Below the pieces are notes generated by a model. The model made no database searches. It had not been told where the DNA came from and saw only the letters and a program-made list of their open reading frames with translations. A DNA stretch of 64,000 bases, from positions 290,367-354,366 of the forward strand of contig NZ_JAWCUD010000009.1 of NCBI RefSeq assembly GCF_032461945.1. The letters are read 5' to 3'. Source of the DNA: Paenibacillus_E violae. Its GTDB lineage: Bacteria; Bacillota; Bacilli; Paenibacillales; NBRC-103111. Positions 17,518 through 25,291 of this stretch are shown here, piece by piece (the first letter of the stretch is position 1; each line of letters begins with the position of its first letter). The position numbers and the translations under genes are program-made.

Positions 17518-18734
17518 CAGCTCGCACCGCCTTTGCCGCGCACGTTAATGCTTTCGTCGTAGCCGCTCTCTAAGTAAGCTTTCATCGGATCAACCGGCAC
17601 GCCGATTTCTTCGCGAACTGCTTGCAGCAGCGGTGTCACGTCGAATTCGAACGCTTTACGAACCGCGTCTTCGGCGCCAAGAACGTCTTGACGCTCTTGA
17701 GCGTCCTTCACTTCGTCCAGGTTAATGAGCAAAGCTTTTGCGTATTGCGTTTGAACGTTCAGTACAGAACGCAGCATTGCAGGGATTTTACGCTCAATGT
17801 TATGGCTTTGATCGATCATATACGCAATGTTATTTGCAGCTTGACGGATTTGCGGGTTTTTATCGTTCGCCGCATCAATGATTTGGTAGAAAATCAGGAA
17901 CAATTCGTATGGATTCACGGAACCTACAATCAAATCGTCATCCCCATATTTGCGGGAATTGAAGTGGAAGCCGCCGAGTTTATTTTCATCTAACAAATAA
18001 GTCACGATGTGCTCAATGTTGGTGCCCTGTGGGTGATGGCCTGTGTCTACAAGCACTTCCGCTTGAGGACCCAACTTGTTCGCCATGTTGAACGCCATGC
18101 CCCAATCCGCCAAATCCGTATGGTAGAAGGCAGGCTCATAGAATTTGTATTCAATCAGCATGCGCATGTTTGGCGTCATTGCGTTGTACATCTCTTTGAG
18201 CGATTCATACATCCATGTTTTGCGAGCGCGAATGTCAACTTGACCTGGGTAGTTGGAACCGTCTGCGAACCAGAGGCTCAGGGCATCAGAGCCAACGGTT
18301 TTGGCAATGTCCACACACTCCAGCAAGTGATCCGTCGCTTTGCGGCGAATCGCTGCGTTCGAATTCGTCACACTTCCAAAGATATAATCATCTTCTTGGA
18401 AAAGATTAGGATTTACCGCGCCGATAGAAACGCCTAAATCAGCTGCATGCTGCTTCAACTTTGCGTAATCGTCCACTTTATCCCAAGGAATGTGGATTGC
18501 CACCGACGGGCAAGCACCCGTCAGTTTATGAACCTGCGCAGCATCTTCGAATTTCTCAAAAGGATTACGCGGCACACCGTTTTGCTTGTACACTTTGAAG
18601 CGAGTGCCAGAATCCCCGTAGCCCCAGGATGGAGTTTCTACTTTGAGGGCTTTCAGCTTGGCTTTTACAGCAGTCAGATCAATACCTCTATTTGCTTGCA
18701 GCTCTTCAAACAGCGCATATGCTTTATCACTCAT
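17514..18734 (-). CDS. rhaA: L-rhamnose isomerase
   Basis: Converts L-rhamnose to L-rhamnulose with a divalent metal. The 406-residue protein resembles the shorter, Pseudomonas-like rhamnose isomerases with a TIM barrel; WFADGSNYPGQ, LIEYKFYEPAFYHTD and VDTGHHPQGTNIEH provide metal and substrate ligands. A good SD (AAAGGAGG) precedes the ATG. It lies 33 bases after rhaEW and overlaps rhaB by 4 bases. The exact isomerase subtype (rhamnose alone or wider sugar range) is not certain from sequence. Confidence 0.92.
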   Translation of the reverse strand: MSDKAYALFEELQANRGIDLTAVKAKLKALKVETPSWGYGDSGTRFKVYKQNGVPRNPFEKFEDAAQVHKLTGACPSVAIHIPWDKVDDYAKLKQHAADLGVSIGAVNPNLFQEDDYIFGSVTNSNAAIRRKATDHLLECVDIAKTVGSDALSLWFADGSNYPGQVDIRARKTWMYESLKEMYNAMTPNMRMLIEYKFYEPAFYHTDLADWGMAFNMANKLGPQAEVLVDTGHHPQGTNIEHIVTYLLDENKLGGFHFNSRKYGDDDLIVGSVNPYELFLIFYQIIDAANDKNPQIRQAANNIAYMIDQSHNIERKIPAMLRSVLNVQTQYAKALLINLDEVKDAQERQDVLGAEDAVRKAFEFDVTPLLQAVREEIGVPVDPMKAYLESGYDESINVRGKGGASW

Positions 18735-18767
18735 CGGATAATAGCCTCCTTTTGGATATGGAACGGA

Positions 18768-20837
18768 TTAGCGGGTGAAAGCAGCTGGAACGCCGCCGTC
18801 AACGGTTATCATGCAGCCTGTCGTTTTCTCAGCTTTGGAAGACGAGAAGTACACGATGGCTTCCGCAACGTCTTTCGGGAAAATGTTAACAAGCAAAGTC
18901 GTTCTTTTGCGGTAGTGCTCTTCCAGTTGGTCCGGTTCGATGCCGTAAGCCGCAGCACGCTCATTGCGCCAGTTGGAATTCCAGATCGCGGAACCTTGCA
19001 GAATCGCATCCGGCAATACGGAGTTCACGCGAATACCGAATTCGCCGCCTTCTGCAGCGATACAACGCGCCAAGTGAATCTCAGCGGCTTTTGCCGTTGA
19101 ATAAGCAGAAGCATTTTTACCTGCAAATACCGAGTTTTTGGAGCCGACGAATACCATGCTGCCGCCGACATTTTGCTTTTTCATAATTTTAAAAGCTTCT
19201 CTAGCTACCAGGAAATATCCTGTGCTAAGCACGTTCATGTTCAAGTTCCACTCTTTAAGGGATGTTTCATCAAAAGGACTCGATGTCGCAAGACCCGCGT
19301 TGTTCACAATAACATCGATTCCACCGTAGCTAAGGATCGAATCGCGGTAAGCCGCTTCTACCTCTTCTTCTTTCGTTACATCCATTTTCACCGCAATGGC
19401 TCTGTTCTCGCCGTATTGCTCGTTCAGCTCGGCCGCTAATTTTTGTGCGCCTTCCAAATTCAAGTCAGCCAGCACAACGTGCGCGCCTTCTTTGAGGAAT
19501 TGACGAGCCGTCACGCTGCCGATTCCGCCTGCGCCGCCCGTGATAAAAGCAATTTTGCGGGAGAATTCCGCTTCAGCAGGTGCAAGTGTCAATTTGTATA
19601 ATTCAAGAGGCCAGTATTCCACGTTGTAAGACTCATTTTCGCTCAATGAAACGAAAGTTCCAAGTGCTGTTGCGCCTCTCATCACGGAGATTGCACGGTG
19701 GTAAAGCGCGCCGCTGACTTGCGCCATAGCCCAGCTTTTGCCTGTGTTAATCATCCCGATTCCAGGGATCAAGATAACGCGAGGAGCCGTTTCGAAAATA
19801 ACGTCGCCTTCATTTTTGTTGCGTTCGAAGTATGCTTTGTACTCTTCTTTGTAAGCGGCAATGCCAGCTTGCAAAGCTTCCGTCAGGGAAGCGGCATCAC
19901 GGGAATTCGGATTCCAGTCGATGTACAGCGGCTTCATTTTTGTATGAACCAAGTGATCCGGGCATGCTGCGCCTACTTGAGACAAGACAGCTGCATCTTT
20001 GCTGTTAACGAACTTCAAGACATCGTCCGCGCTGTCAACTGTCAGGATCATTTTCTTCTCTTTGCTTACTGCACCGCGAACCGTTGGCAGCACCTGCGCC
20101 AAAATATCGTTGCGCTCGGAATCGGACAGGGACTCGTATTTGGAGCCGCCGTACAAGTTGTCCTCTTGAACTCGCGCTTCGATAAAGCTTGCAGCTTCAT
20201 TAATGATTGCAAGTGTTTTGAGGTAACTCTCTTCGGAAGTTTCACCCCACGTAACCAGACCGTGCTTCTCCATCAACACTAACTCAGCTTTTGGATTGTT
20301 TCTTACGCCTTCTGCGATCATTTTGGACAGTGTGAAGCCAGGACGGACATAAGGTACCCATACGAAGCGGTCGCCGTAGATTTCTTTCGCCAGCTCACGG
20401 CCATTGTGTGCGCAGCATAACGAGATAATCGCATCCGGATGCGTGTGATCCACATGTTTGAACGGTAAGAACGCATGCAAAAGCGTTTCAATGGAAGCAC
20501 GCGGATGCTTGCTGTCGATCATACAGTTCACCAAGTACGCAACCATTTCCTCGTCGGACATTTCGTCTCTTTCGTACAGAGGACGGATGTCTTCCATCCG
20601 AAGGCCTGTGAAATTCTTTGCTTTCATTGTCGCAAGGTCGGAACCGCTTCCTTTGACCCACATCACTTCAACATCACGGCCGCGGAAATCCTTCTCGATG
20701 GTTTTGTACGAAGTGTTGCCCCCGCCCCAGTTCGCAACAGCACGATCTGTTCCTAATAAATTGGAGCGGTAAACCAATTCCTCTACGCCTTTTGAAACGT
20801 TACTCGCCTTGTCTGCTTCCCACAAATTCGCAACCAT
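18768..20837 (-). CDS. rhaEW: Bifunctional rhamnulose-1-phosphate aldolase / lactaldehyde dehydrogenase
   Basis: Two fused enzymes in 689 residues. The N-terminal half (~1-390) is a class II aldolase/adducin domain with GGGNTSYK and the zinc-ligand stretch HVDHTHPDA. The C-terminal half (~430-689) is a short-chain dehydrogenase with the Rossmann motif TGGAGGIGS, NNAG, and catalytic YSTAK. Together they should split L-rhamnulose-1-P into DHAP and L-lactaldehyde and oxidise the latter to L-lactate, as shown for B. subtilis RhaEW. Start chosen at ATG 20837 (MVANLWEAD), 7 bases after TAGGAGGG; the frame extends 19 residues upstream without a good ribosome site. Confidence 0.93.
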   Translation of the reverse strand: MVANLWEADKASNVSKGVEELVYRSNLLGTDRAVANWGGGNTSYKTIEKDFRGRDVEVMWVKGSGSDLATMKAKNFTGLRMEDIRPLYERDEMSDEEMVAYLVNCMIDSKHPRASIETLLHAFLPFKHVDHTHPDAIISLCCAHNGRELAKEIYGDRFVWVPYVRPGFTLSKMIAEGVRNNPKAELVLMEKHGLVTWGETSEESYLKTLAIINEAASFIEARVQEDNLYGGSKYESLSDSERNDILAQVLPTVRGAVSKEKKMILTVDSADDVLKFVNSKDAAVLSQVGAACPDHLVHTKMKPLYIDWNPNSRDAASLTEALQAGIAAYKEEYKAYFERNKNEGDVIFETAPRVILIPGIGMINTGKSWAMAQVSGALYHRAISVMRGATALGTFVSLSENESYNVEYWPLELYKLTLAPAEAEFSRKIAFITGGAGGIGSVTARQFLKEGAHVVLADLNLEGAQKLAAELNEQYGENRAIAVKMDVTKEEEVEAAYRDSILSYGGIDVIVNNAGLATSSPFDETSLKEWNLNMNVLSTGYFLVAREAFKIMKKQNVGGSMVFVGSKNSVFAGKNASAYSTAKAAEIHLARCIAAEGGEFGIRVNSVLPDAILQGSAIWNSNWRNERAAAYGIEPDQLEEHYRKRTTLLVNIFPKDVAEAIVYFSSSKAEKTTGCMITVDGGVPAAFTR

Positions 20838-20926
20838 AAGTACCCTCCTAAGTATAGGGATCTCTGAGCACCGCCCAAAGTCTCTCCTCTTCACATCCCA
20901 TGATGTGTTTTGTTTTTGATGGATTT

Positions 20927-20983
20927 ATCGTAACACATCTTTGTTTATTTTTGAATCATTATTTTTGTTTTTGTTTGTCTTTG
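20927..20983 (-). promoter_or_regulatory. rhaEW promoter and putative RhaR operators
   Basis: Minus-strand -35 TTCAAA (20955-20950), 17-bp spacer and -10 TACGAT (20932-20927). Two 17-bp direct repeats of the form CAAARAYAAACAAARAY lie at 20953-20937 and 20983-20967, exactly 30 bp apart, and overlap the -35 region. A weaker third copy is near 20918-20902. CAAA-rich direct repeats are the expected target type for a DeoR-family regulator such as RhaR. Confidence 0.65.
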
Positions 20984-21094
20984 CACCTGAGAGCCTTGTG
21001 GGATGGCAGGCGCTAGCTCGGAAAGCATAAAAAAAAGCCTGGCGGTTCACGCTATCTCCACACAGCCACCTACCAGCTTAACTGCCAAAAACAA

Positions 21095-21132
21095 ATCAAA
21101 AAAAGCCTGGCGGTTACCATTCGCCAGACTTT
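21095..21132 (-). terminator. Probable minus-strand terminator with a duplicated half copy
   Basis: On the minus strand AGTCTGGCG / CGCCAGGCT form a stem with loop AATGGTAAC, followed by a run of seven T. The half sequence AAGCCTGGCGGTT with its A-run also occurs at 21029-21047, and CTATCTCCACACAGCC-like sequence occurs at 21052 and 21173, so this gap contains duplicated fragments. It could stop read-through from the EamA gene into the rha promoter. Confidence 0.5.
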
Positions 21133-21199
21133 GGTTTTAGCTATTTTTCTAACCTGCCACCATCGCAGCACACTATCTCCATACAGCTACCTGCCATAA

Positions 21200-21376
21200 G
21201 GGAACTCCAGTCTCTTATTTGGAGAAAAACAAGTTATTTTCACTCTAAACGGAACTGCAGGGTCTTATTTCCCCTACATGTCACGATTCTGGGGTGAAAG
21301 CAGCGAAATAGAGGACCGTAGTTCCCTCAGAGATGAAAACTGCAAGATTTCTGCGAAATAGCGACCTGTAGTTCCC
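21200..21376. repeat. Four-box intergenic element, copy B
   Basis: Forward boxes at 21200-21220 and 21250-21270, reverse boxes at 21305-21326 and 21355-21376; offsets 0, 50, 105, 155. It lies between the EamA gene and the rha promoter. The loop between the second and third box is not conserved with the other copies. Confidence 0.75.
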
Positions 21377-21400
21377 CAAGTGCAGAGCCATCTGAATTTT

Positions 21401-21587
21401 CATTGGACAAACTCCAATGAACGCTCACTTTTTGCCGTGGAAGCGGCCATTTCATTGGACAAAATCCAGTGAGTTCACCACTTCGCCGCTGTTTCCAAGA
21501 CTTCGTTACTCCCTGCATTGGATTTCATCCAATGTGAGCCCCAATTCGACCAACAAAAACGCCATTTCATTGGATTTCATCCAATAG
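21401..21587. repeat. Four CATTGGA hairpin repeats
   Basis: Four 19-bp units with arms CATTGGA and TCCAATG around a 5-base centre start at 21401, 21453, 21516 and 21568 (spacing 52, 63, 52). Units 1 and 4 have one strictly or nearly perfect arm pair each; unit 2 has a G-T change in one arm. They immediately follow four-box element B and precede the end of the EamA gene. No gene is visible here. Confidence 0.6.
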
Positions 21588-21636
21588 AATAGAATATTCT
21601 CATGCATCCACTTGCCCTTTCTCCGCCCAAGCCCCA

Positions 21637-22518
21637 TTACTGTACTCGCACCAATCGCCCTCCCGATCGGGCCTTCCCTTCCCAATTCACCAAAAAGATA
21701 CCCACACAAATAAAAGCTCCACCCAAACCGACATACCAAGCGACCTTCTCACCAAGCAGCAGCCAACTGGAGAGCAGCCCGAACACGGGCACTAGGAACA
21801 GAAACGCGCTTGTTTTGGCCGGATCTCCGCTGCGAAGCAAATAAAACCATAGGCAAAATTGTACAATCGATCCCATGATGATAAGCCAGAGCAGCACGAC
21901 CACGGACATAGGCGTAAAGGTGAAATGAGGATGCTCCGTCAGCGCTCCCGGAAGTAGAAGCGCAATGCCTCCCGCAAGCATTTGATACGCAGCCAGCACC
22001 GTCATATCGAACCCGGCTCCCCACTGTTTAATAAGCAGTGTAGAAGCGGCAAAAAATACGGCACCGAGGAAACCGATCAACATGCCTGCCTGAAAGTTCA
22101 GTTGTAATCCAAAGGTAACGACGACTCCGATAAAACCAAGGGCTACACCGAACCATTGCCGCCCTCGATATTTGGCTCCCGTCAGGAAAGTGCCTAACAC
22201 GATCACCAGCAGCGGATTCGTACAAGTAATGATGGAAGACTCGCCTGAACTAATCCAATGCATGCTATAGTAAGCGCAGCCCATCACACCCGCTGATTGC
22301 AATAAGCCGATCAAACCCGCTTTTCCCCACATTTTCAAACTCGTAGGCTGTGGTTTTTTCCTTACAATTAGCGCTAGTATACCTCCCGCCAGAACAAAGC
22401 GAAGACCCATCAAAAAGAAAGGCGTCGAATAATCCAGCCCGACTTTGCCTACCGGAAACGCGACTCCCATAACAAAGGTCGTGACAATAATAAGCGTTAT
22501 ATATTTCATTTTGCTCAT
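21637..22518 (-). CDS. EamA/DMT-superfamily transporter
   Basis: Drug/metabolite-type exporter with about ten membrane helices arranged as two EamA repeats (residues ~5-135 and ~145-280). The first repeat has LVFVLAGGILA-like and SAGVMGCAYYSMHWISSGESSII segments; the second has LAAYQMLAGGIALL and LVPVFGLLSSWLLLGE. Start set to ATG 22518 (MSKMKYITL), 9 bases after GGGAGG; the upstream ATG would run through the ribosome site. The divergent LysR gene is probably its regulator. The substrate is unknown. Confidence 0.87.
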   Translation of the reverse strand: MSKMKYITLIIVTTFVMGVAFPVGKVGLDYSTPFFLMGLRFVLAGGILALIVRKKPQPTSLKMWGKAGLIGLLQSAGVMGCAYYSMHWISSGESSIITCTNPLLVIVLGTFLTGAKYRGRQWFGVALGFIGVVVTFGLQLNFQAGMLIGFLGAVFFAASTLLIKQWGAGFDMTVLAAYQMLAGGIALLLPGALTEHPHFTFTPMSVVVLLWLIIMGSIVQFCLWFYLLRSGDPAKTSAFLFLVPVFGLLSSWLLLGEKVAWYVGLGGAFICVGIFLVNWEGKARSGGRLVRVQ

Positions 22519-22564
22519 CTTAAAAAACCTCCCTAACAACAAGATGATCTCATTGTATAGGAGG

Positions 22565-22620
22565 CTTGGAATTATGTATAATGATTACTATAGATACTTG
22601 GAATCATAAATAATGATATC
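22565..22620. promoter_or_regulatory. Direct repeat between LysR and EamA genes
   Basis: CTTGGAATTATGTATAATGA (22565) recurs as CTTGGAATCATAAATAATGA (22597), 32 bp apart, close to three helical turns. The first copy contains the palindrome ATTATGTATAAT. Its place in the divergent gap fits a LysR-type regulator site controlling both genes. Confidence 0.5.
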
Positions 22621-22656
22621 AAAAACATTCAAAAACAGCATAGGAGGTCCACAACG

Positions 22657-23520
22657 ATGGAAAGCTCAGATTTGCGAGTGTTCCAAATGGTAGCACGAGA
22701 AGGCTCCATTACCAAAGCTGCCGGACGTCTCGGTTATGTACAATCCAACATTACGGCCCGGATTCAACAATTGGAATCTGAGCTGCAAACGGTCCTCTTT
22801 GCTCGGCATAATCGCGGCATGTCCTTAACTTCTAGCGGTAAAACTTTGCTAACCTATGCGGATAAAATCGTCGGTCTACTGGATGAGGCGGTCGTGGCAC
22901 TTTCTTCATCAGGCGAGCCTAGCGGTCCGCTGTTAATTGGTTCCACACAGACTGCTGCAGCGGTCCGTCTTCCCAAACTGTTTGCCTCTTATTATGCGCA
23001 GCATTCTAATGTGCAGCTCTCGTTAACAACAGGACACACGCAATTTCTAATTGAAAAAGTTCTCCACTATGAGCTGGACGGTGCATTCATCGGTTGTTCC
23101 TGTACGCACCCTGATTTGCAGTCCATCCAGGCGTATGAAGAAGAATTGGTCGTCGCAGCAGGCCCTGGCGTTGCCAATCTTTCGGAGGCCTTGACGAAGC
23201 CTGTTCTTGTGTTCACCACAGGTTGCTCCTATCGCGACGTTCTGGATCAGTGGCTGCAGTCCATTGGCATCACACAACCGATCATGATGGAATTCGGTAT
23301 GTTGGAAGCCATTATTGGCGGTATTTCCGCAGGATTAGGCATCTCGCTTATGCCAAAGGCCGTCATACAGAAGCATGAAGCGGAAGGATTAATCCGCACT
23401 TTTGCGATTCCTCAGCATTACCGTTTTATCAAAACGGAATTTATCATGCGCAAGGATGCTTTTATAAGCAGCTCACTAAGCGCTTTTGTCGGCATGCTGC
23501 CGGGAGCCGTGGAGGCGTAA
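22657..23520 (+). CDS. LysR-family transcriptional regulator
   Basis: The 287-residue protein has an N-terminal winged HTH (residues ~3-62: VFQMVAREGSITKAAGRLGYVQSNITARIQQLE) and a periplasmic-binding-like effector domain (~90-285) with PLLIGSTQTAAAVRLP and GGISAGLGISLMPKA. AGGAGG precedes the ATG. The divergent EamA transporter and the 32-bp-spaced repeats in the gap suggest it controls that exporter in response to a small ligand; the ligand is not predictable. Confidence 0.9.
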   Translation: MESSDLRVFQMVAREGSITKAAGRLGYVQSNITARIQQLESELQTVLFARHNRGMSLTSSGKTLLTYADKIVGLLDEAVVALSSSGEPSGPLLIGSTQTAAAVRLPKLFASYYAQHSNVQLSLTTGHTQFLIEKVLHYELDGAFIGCSCTHPDLQSIQAYEEELVVAAGPGVANLSEALTKPVLVFTTGCSYRDVLDQWLQSIGITQPIMMEFGMLEAIIGGISAGLGISLMPKAVIQKHEAEGLIRTFAIPQHYRFIKTEFIMRKDAFISSSLSAFVGMLPGAVEA

Positions 23521-23532
23521 GCAGCTGGCCGT

Positions 23533-24150
23533 TTAAATTTCTTCATAATCAGCAGGCCCACCTGGATGCAGGGTGTCCATATCTCCCCACGCATCGCCGT
23601 GCTCCATATCCTGTTCATCTTCGGCGACATTTTGGAGATCACTGGCGTTAATTGTGATGATAGGATAATCGTGATGAGCGGCCACCTGCGCAGCTTGCTG
23701 CTTCATGAATTTCGGAGACCCTTCCGTATCCTCATCATAGACCAGAAGAATACCGTCCGAATTGCGCAGCAGGAACTTGTCCCGCTCCTTAAACTGCCAA
23801 GGTCCCTCATATTTCGTTTTCGTGATGCTATTGACATAATTAGCCCGAGTTATAACGCTCGTGTAGCTATTCTTTTTCTCGTCGCTCCACTTCTCTTCTT
23901 GCTCCAAAAAAGGCGTGATAACAGCCAATTTGAGCTCCGGGTAAGTGCCTTCTCTAAGGTCAAGAACAGCCTCCGCCGCCCACAGCTCGACGCCCCAACC
24001 GCCGCTCACAACAACCCATTCAAGTCCCTCTTCGATCAGCGGAGTGAGTCGCTTTTGGATCGCTTTTTTAATAATCGAAATGCCTGGATGTTTTAATGAA
24101 AAAATGCCTAGCTCTGATGCTTTATATCCTGTGATTAAGATTCTTTTCAA
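23533..24150 (-). CDS. YpsA-like SLOG-family protein (DUF1273)
   Basis: Cytoplasmic Rossmann-like SLOG protein related to B. subtilis YpsA. Visible: RILITGYKASELGIF at the N-terminus, GLEWVVVSGGWGVELWAAEAV near residue 40 (GG motif followed by E for ligand binding), and DGILLVYDEDTEGSPKFM near residue 130. I choose TTG 24150, 9 bases after AAGGTGG, because MKRILITGY fits the family start; GTG 24159 is too close to the ribosome site. The family is tied to nucleotide-like ligands and, in YpsA, to cell-division effects; no role can be assigned here. The acidic C-terminal ~35 residues are extra. Confidence 0.82.
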   Translation of the reverse strand: MKRILITGYKASELGIFSLKHPGISIIKKAIQKRLTPLIEEGLEWVVVSGGWGVELWAAEAVLDLREGTYPELKLAVITPFLEQEEKWSDEKKNSYTSVITRANYVNSITKTKYEGPWQFKERDKFLLRNSDGILLVYDEDTEGSPKFMKQQAAQVAAHHDYPIITINASDLQNVAEDEQDMEHGDAWGDMDTLHPGGPADYEEI

Positions 24151-24212
24151 AAAAGGCACACCACCTTATTAACTCTCCCTACAGGGTAGCATAGAAAGAT
24201 AACGATAGAAAG

Positions 24213-24248
24213 CAAAAAGAGCCGCCGGTTAACAACCGGACAGCTCTC
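24213..24248 (-). terminator. Terminator that contains the stop codon of the hydrolase gene
   Basis: Minus-strand stem AGAGCTGTCCGGTT / AACCGGCGGCTCT followed by TTTTTGC. The stop codon TAA of the alpha/beta hydrolase gene (24231-24229) lies in the loop-stem border, so the last codons of the gene form the left arm. Confidence 0.85.
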
Positions 24249-25269
24249 TGCTCATAGCCTCAACAAGCCAAGGATAGGCCTGGCTCCCATTCACTTCGTG
24301 CTTACCTTCGTACAAATGGAATCCCAACCGCTCAGCCGCACCGGCTCTCGTGTACTCACCCTTCAATTGCTCGATTGCCACTTCCGTCGTAGCTACCGGG
24401 AAAATCCGATCCTGCCGGCCAGAAGCAATGAATAACGACCGTGGCGCAATCAGCCCCATTAAGTCAGGCAGCTCCGCATAAGCCAACGCGCTTGGCAAGT
24501 AGTTGTCGATACAGTGACGAAGATGCATGATACTACCCTTAAACGTATTCCCAAAAGCGCATAACACCGTAGCCTTGACGCGTTCGTCCAGCGCAGCTAG
24601 GTAAGAAGCAATTAAGGCGCCACCCGAGAAGCCAAAGCAGCCGACGTTGTCTCCTTCAACGTCCTCGCGTGTCAACAGATAATCGATGGCCCGCTGCGCT
24701 TCATGCACACGCAGCCCCGCCAACGATATGCCGTACAACAACAGATGGGAAGCGAGTGCTTGGCAAGAGGAGTTGCCAACTTTTCCGTCCTTTAGCTCCT
24801 CCGCCAATCGGCGATCGCCGAAACCGATAATTTCCGGTACCATCACGATAAAGCCGCGTTTCACTAATTCAACCGCGTAATTTCCGTGAGAATCCGGTTC
24901 CCCGGTATTTTCGCTGCCATCGGCATGCATGCCGGAAATCTGCCTGCTGCCGTAGCCATGCCCATGCAGGGCAAGGACAGCGGTTGAACGCTCTTTTTTA
25001 CCCTTAGGAATTAGCACGTAAGCAGGGACACGGAATCCCGCCACCGTTCCAAATTCGATTCGTTCCTGAATATGATCATCCCGTTCGATACGCTCGAGCA
25101 GAACAGGGAGAAGCTCATCTTTCGTCATCAGCCCTATGTCCAAAGAAGTGGCCAGCCCTTGCTTAAGCCTTTCCCGGGTCTGTTCAGCACTCTCTTCCCT
25201 CATCTGCTCTAAACGTTTCTGCTCATAGGAGAGATAGAGATTCTCCATGATGGCATCTGGATTCCACAT
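24229..25269 (-). CDS. Alpha/beta-hydrolase (dienelactone/acetyl-esterase-like)
   Basis: Serine hydrolase of 346 residues. The oxyanion HGHG lies near residue 118, the nucleophile elbow GFSGGA near 224, the acid Asp in SGRQDRIFP near 288 and the catalytic His in EGKHEVNG near 328. There is no signal peptide, so it acts in the cytoplasm. It follows the Gfo/Idh/MocA gene by 22 bases on the same strand, implying a two-gene operon; a role in deacylating or modifying imported sugars is possible but is inference. Confidence 0.82.
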   Translation of the reverse strand: MWNPDAIMENLYLSYEQKRLEQMREESAEQTRERLKQGLATSLDIGLMTKDELLPVLLERIERDDHIQERIEFGTVAGFRVPAYVLIPKGKKERSTAVLALHGHGYGSRQISGMHADGSENTGEPDSHGNYAVELVKRGFIVMVPEIIGFGDRRLAEELKDGKVGNSSCQALASHLLLYGISLAGLRVHEAQRAIDYLLTREDVEGDNVGCFGFSGGALIASYLAALDERVKATVLCAFGNTFKGSIMHLRHCIDNYLPSALAYAELPDLMGLIAPRSLFIASGRQDRIFPVATTEVAIEQLKGEYTRAGAAERLGFHLYEGKHEVNGSQAYPWLVEAMSRELSGC

Positions 25270-25291
25270 ACAGTCACCTCACCCTCATTTG

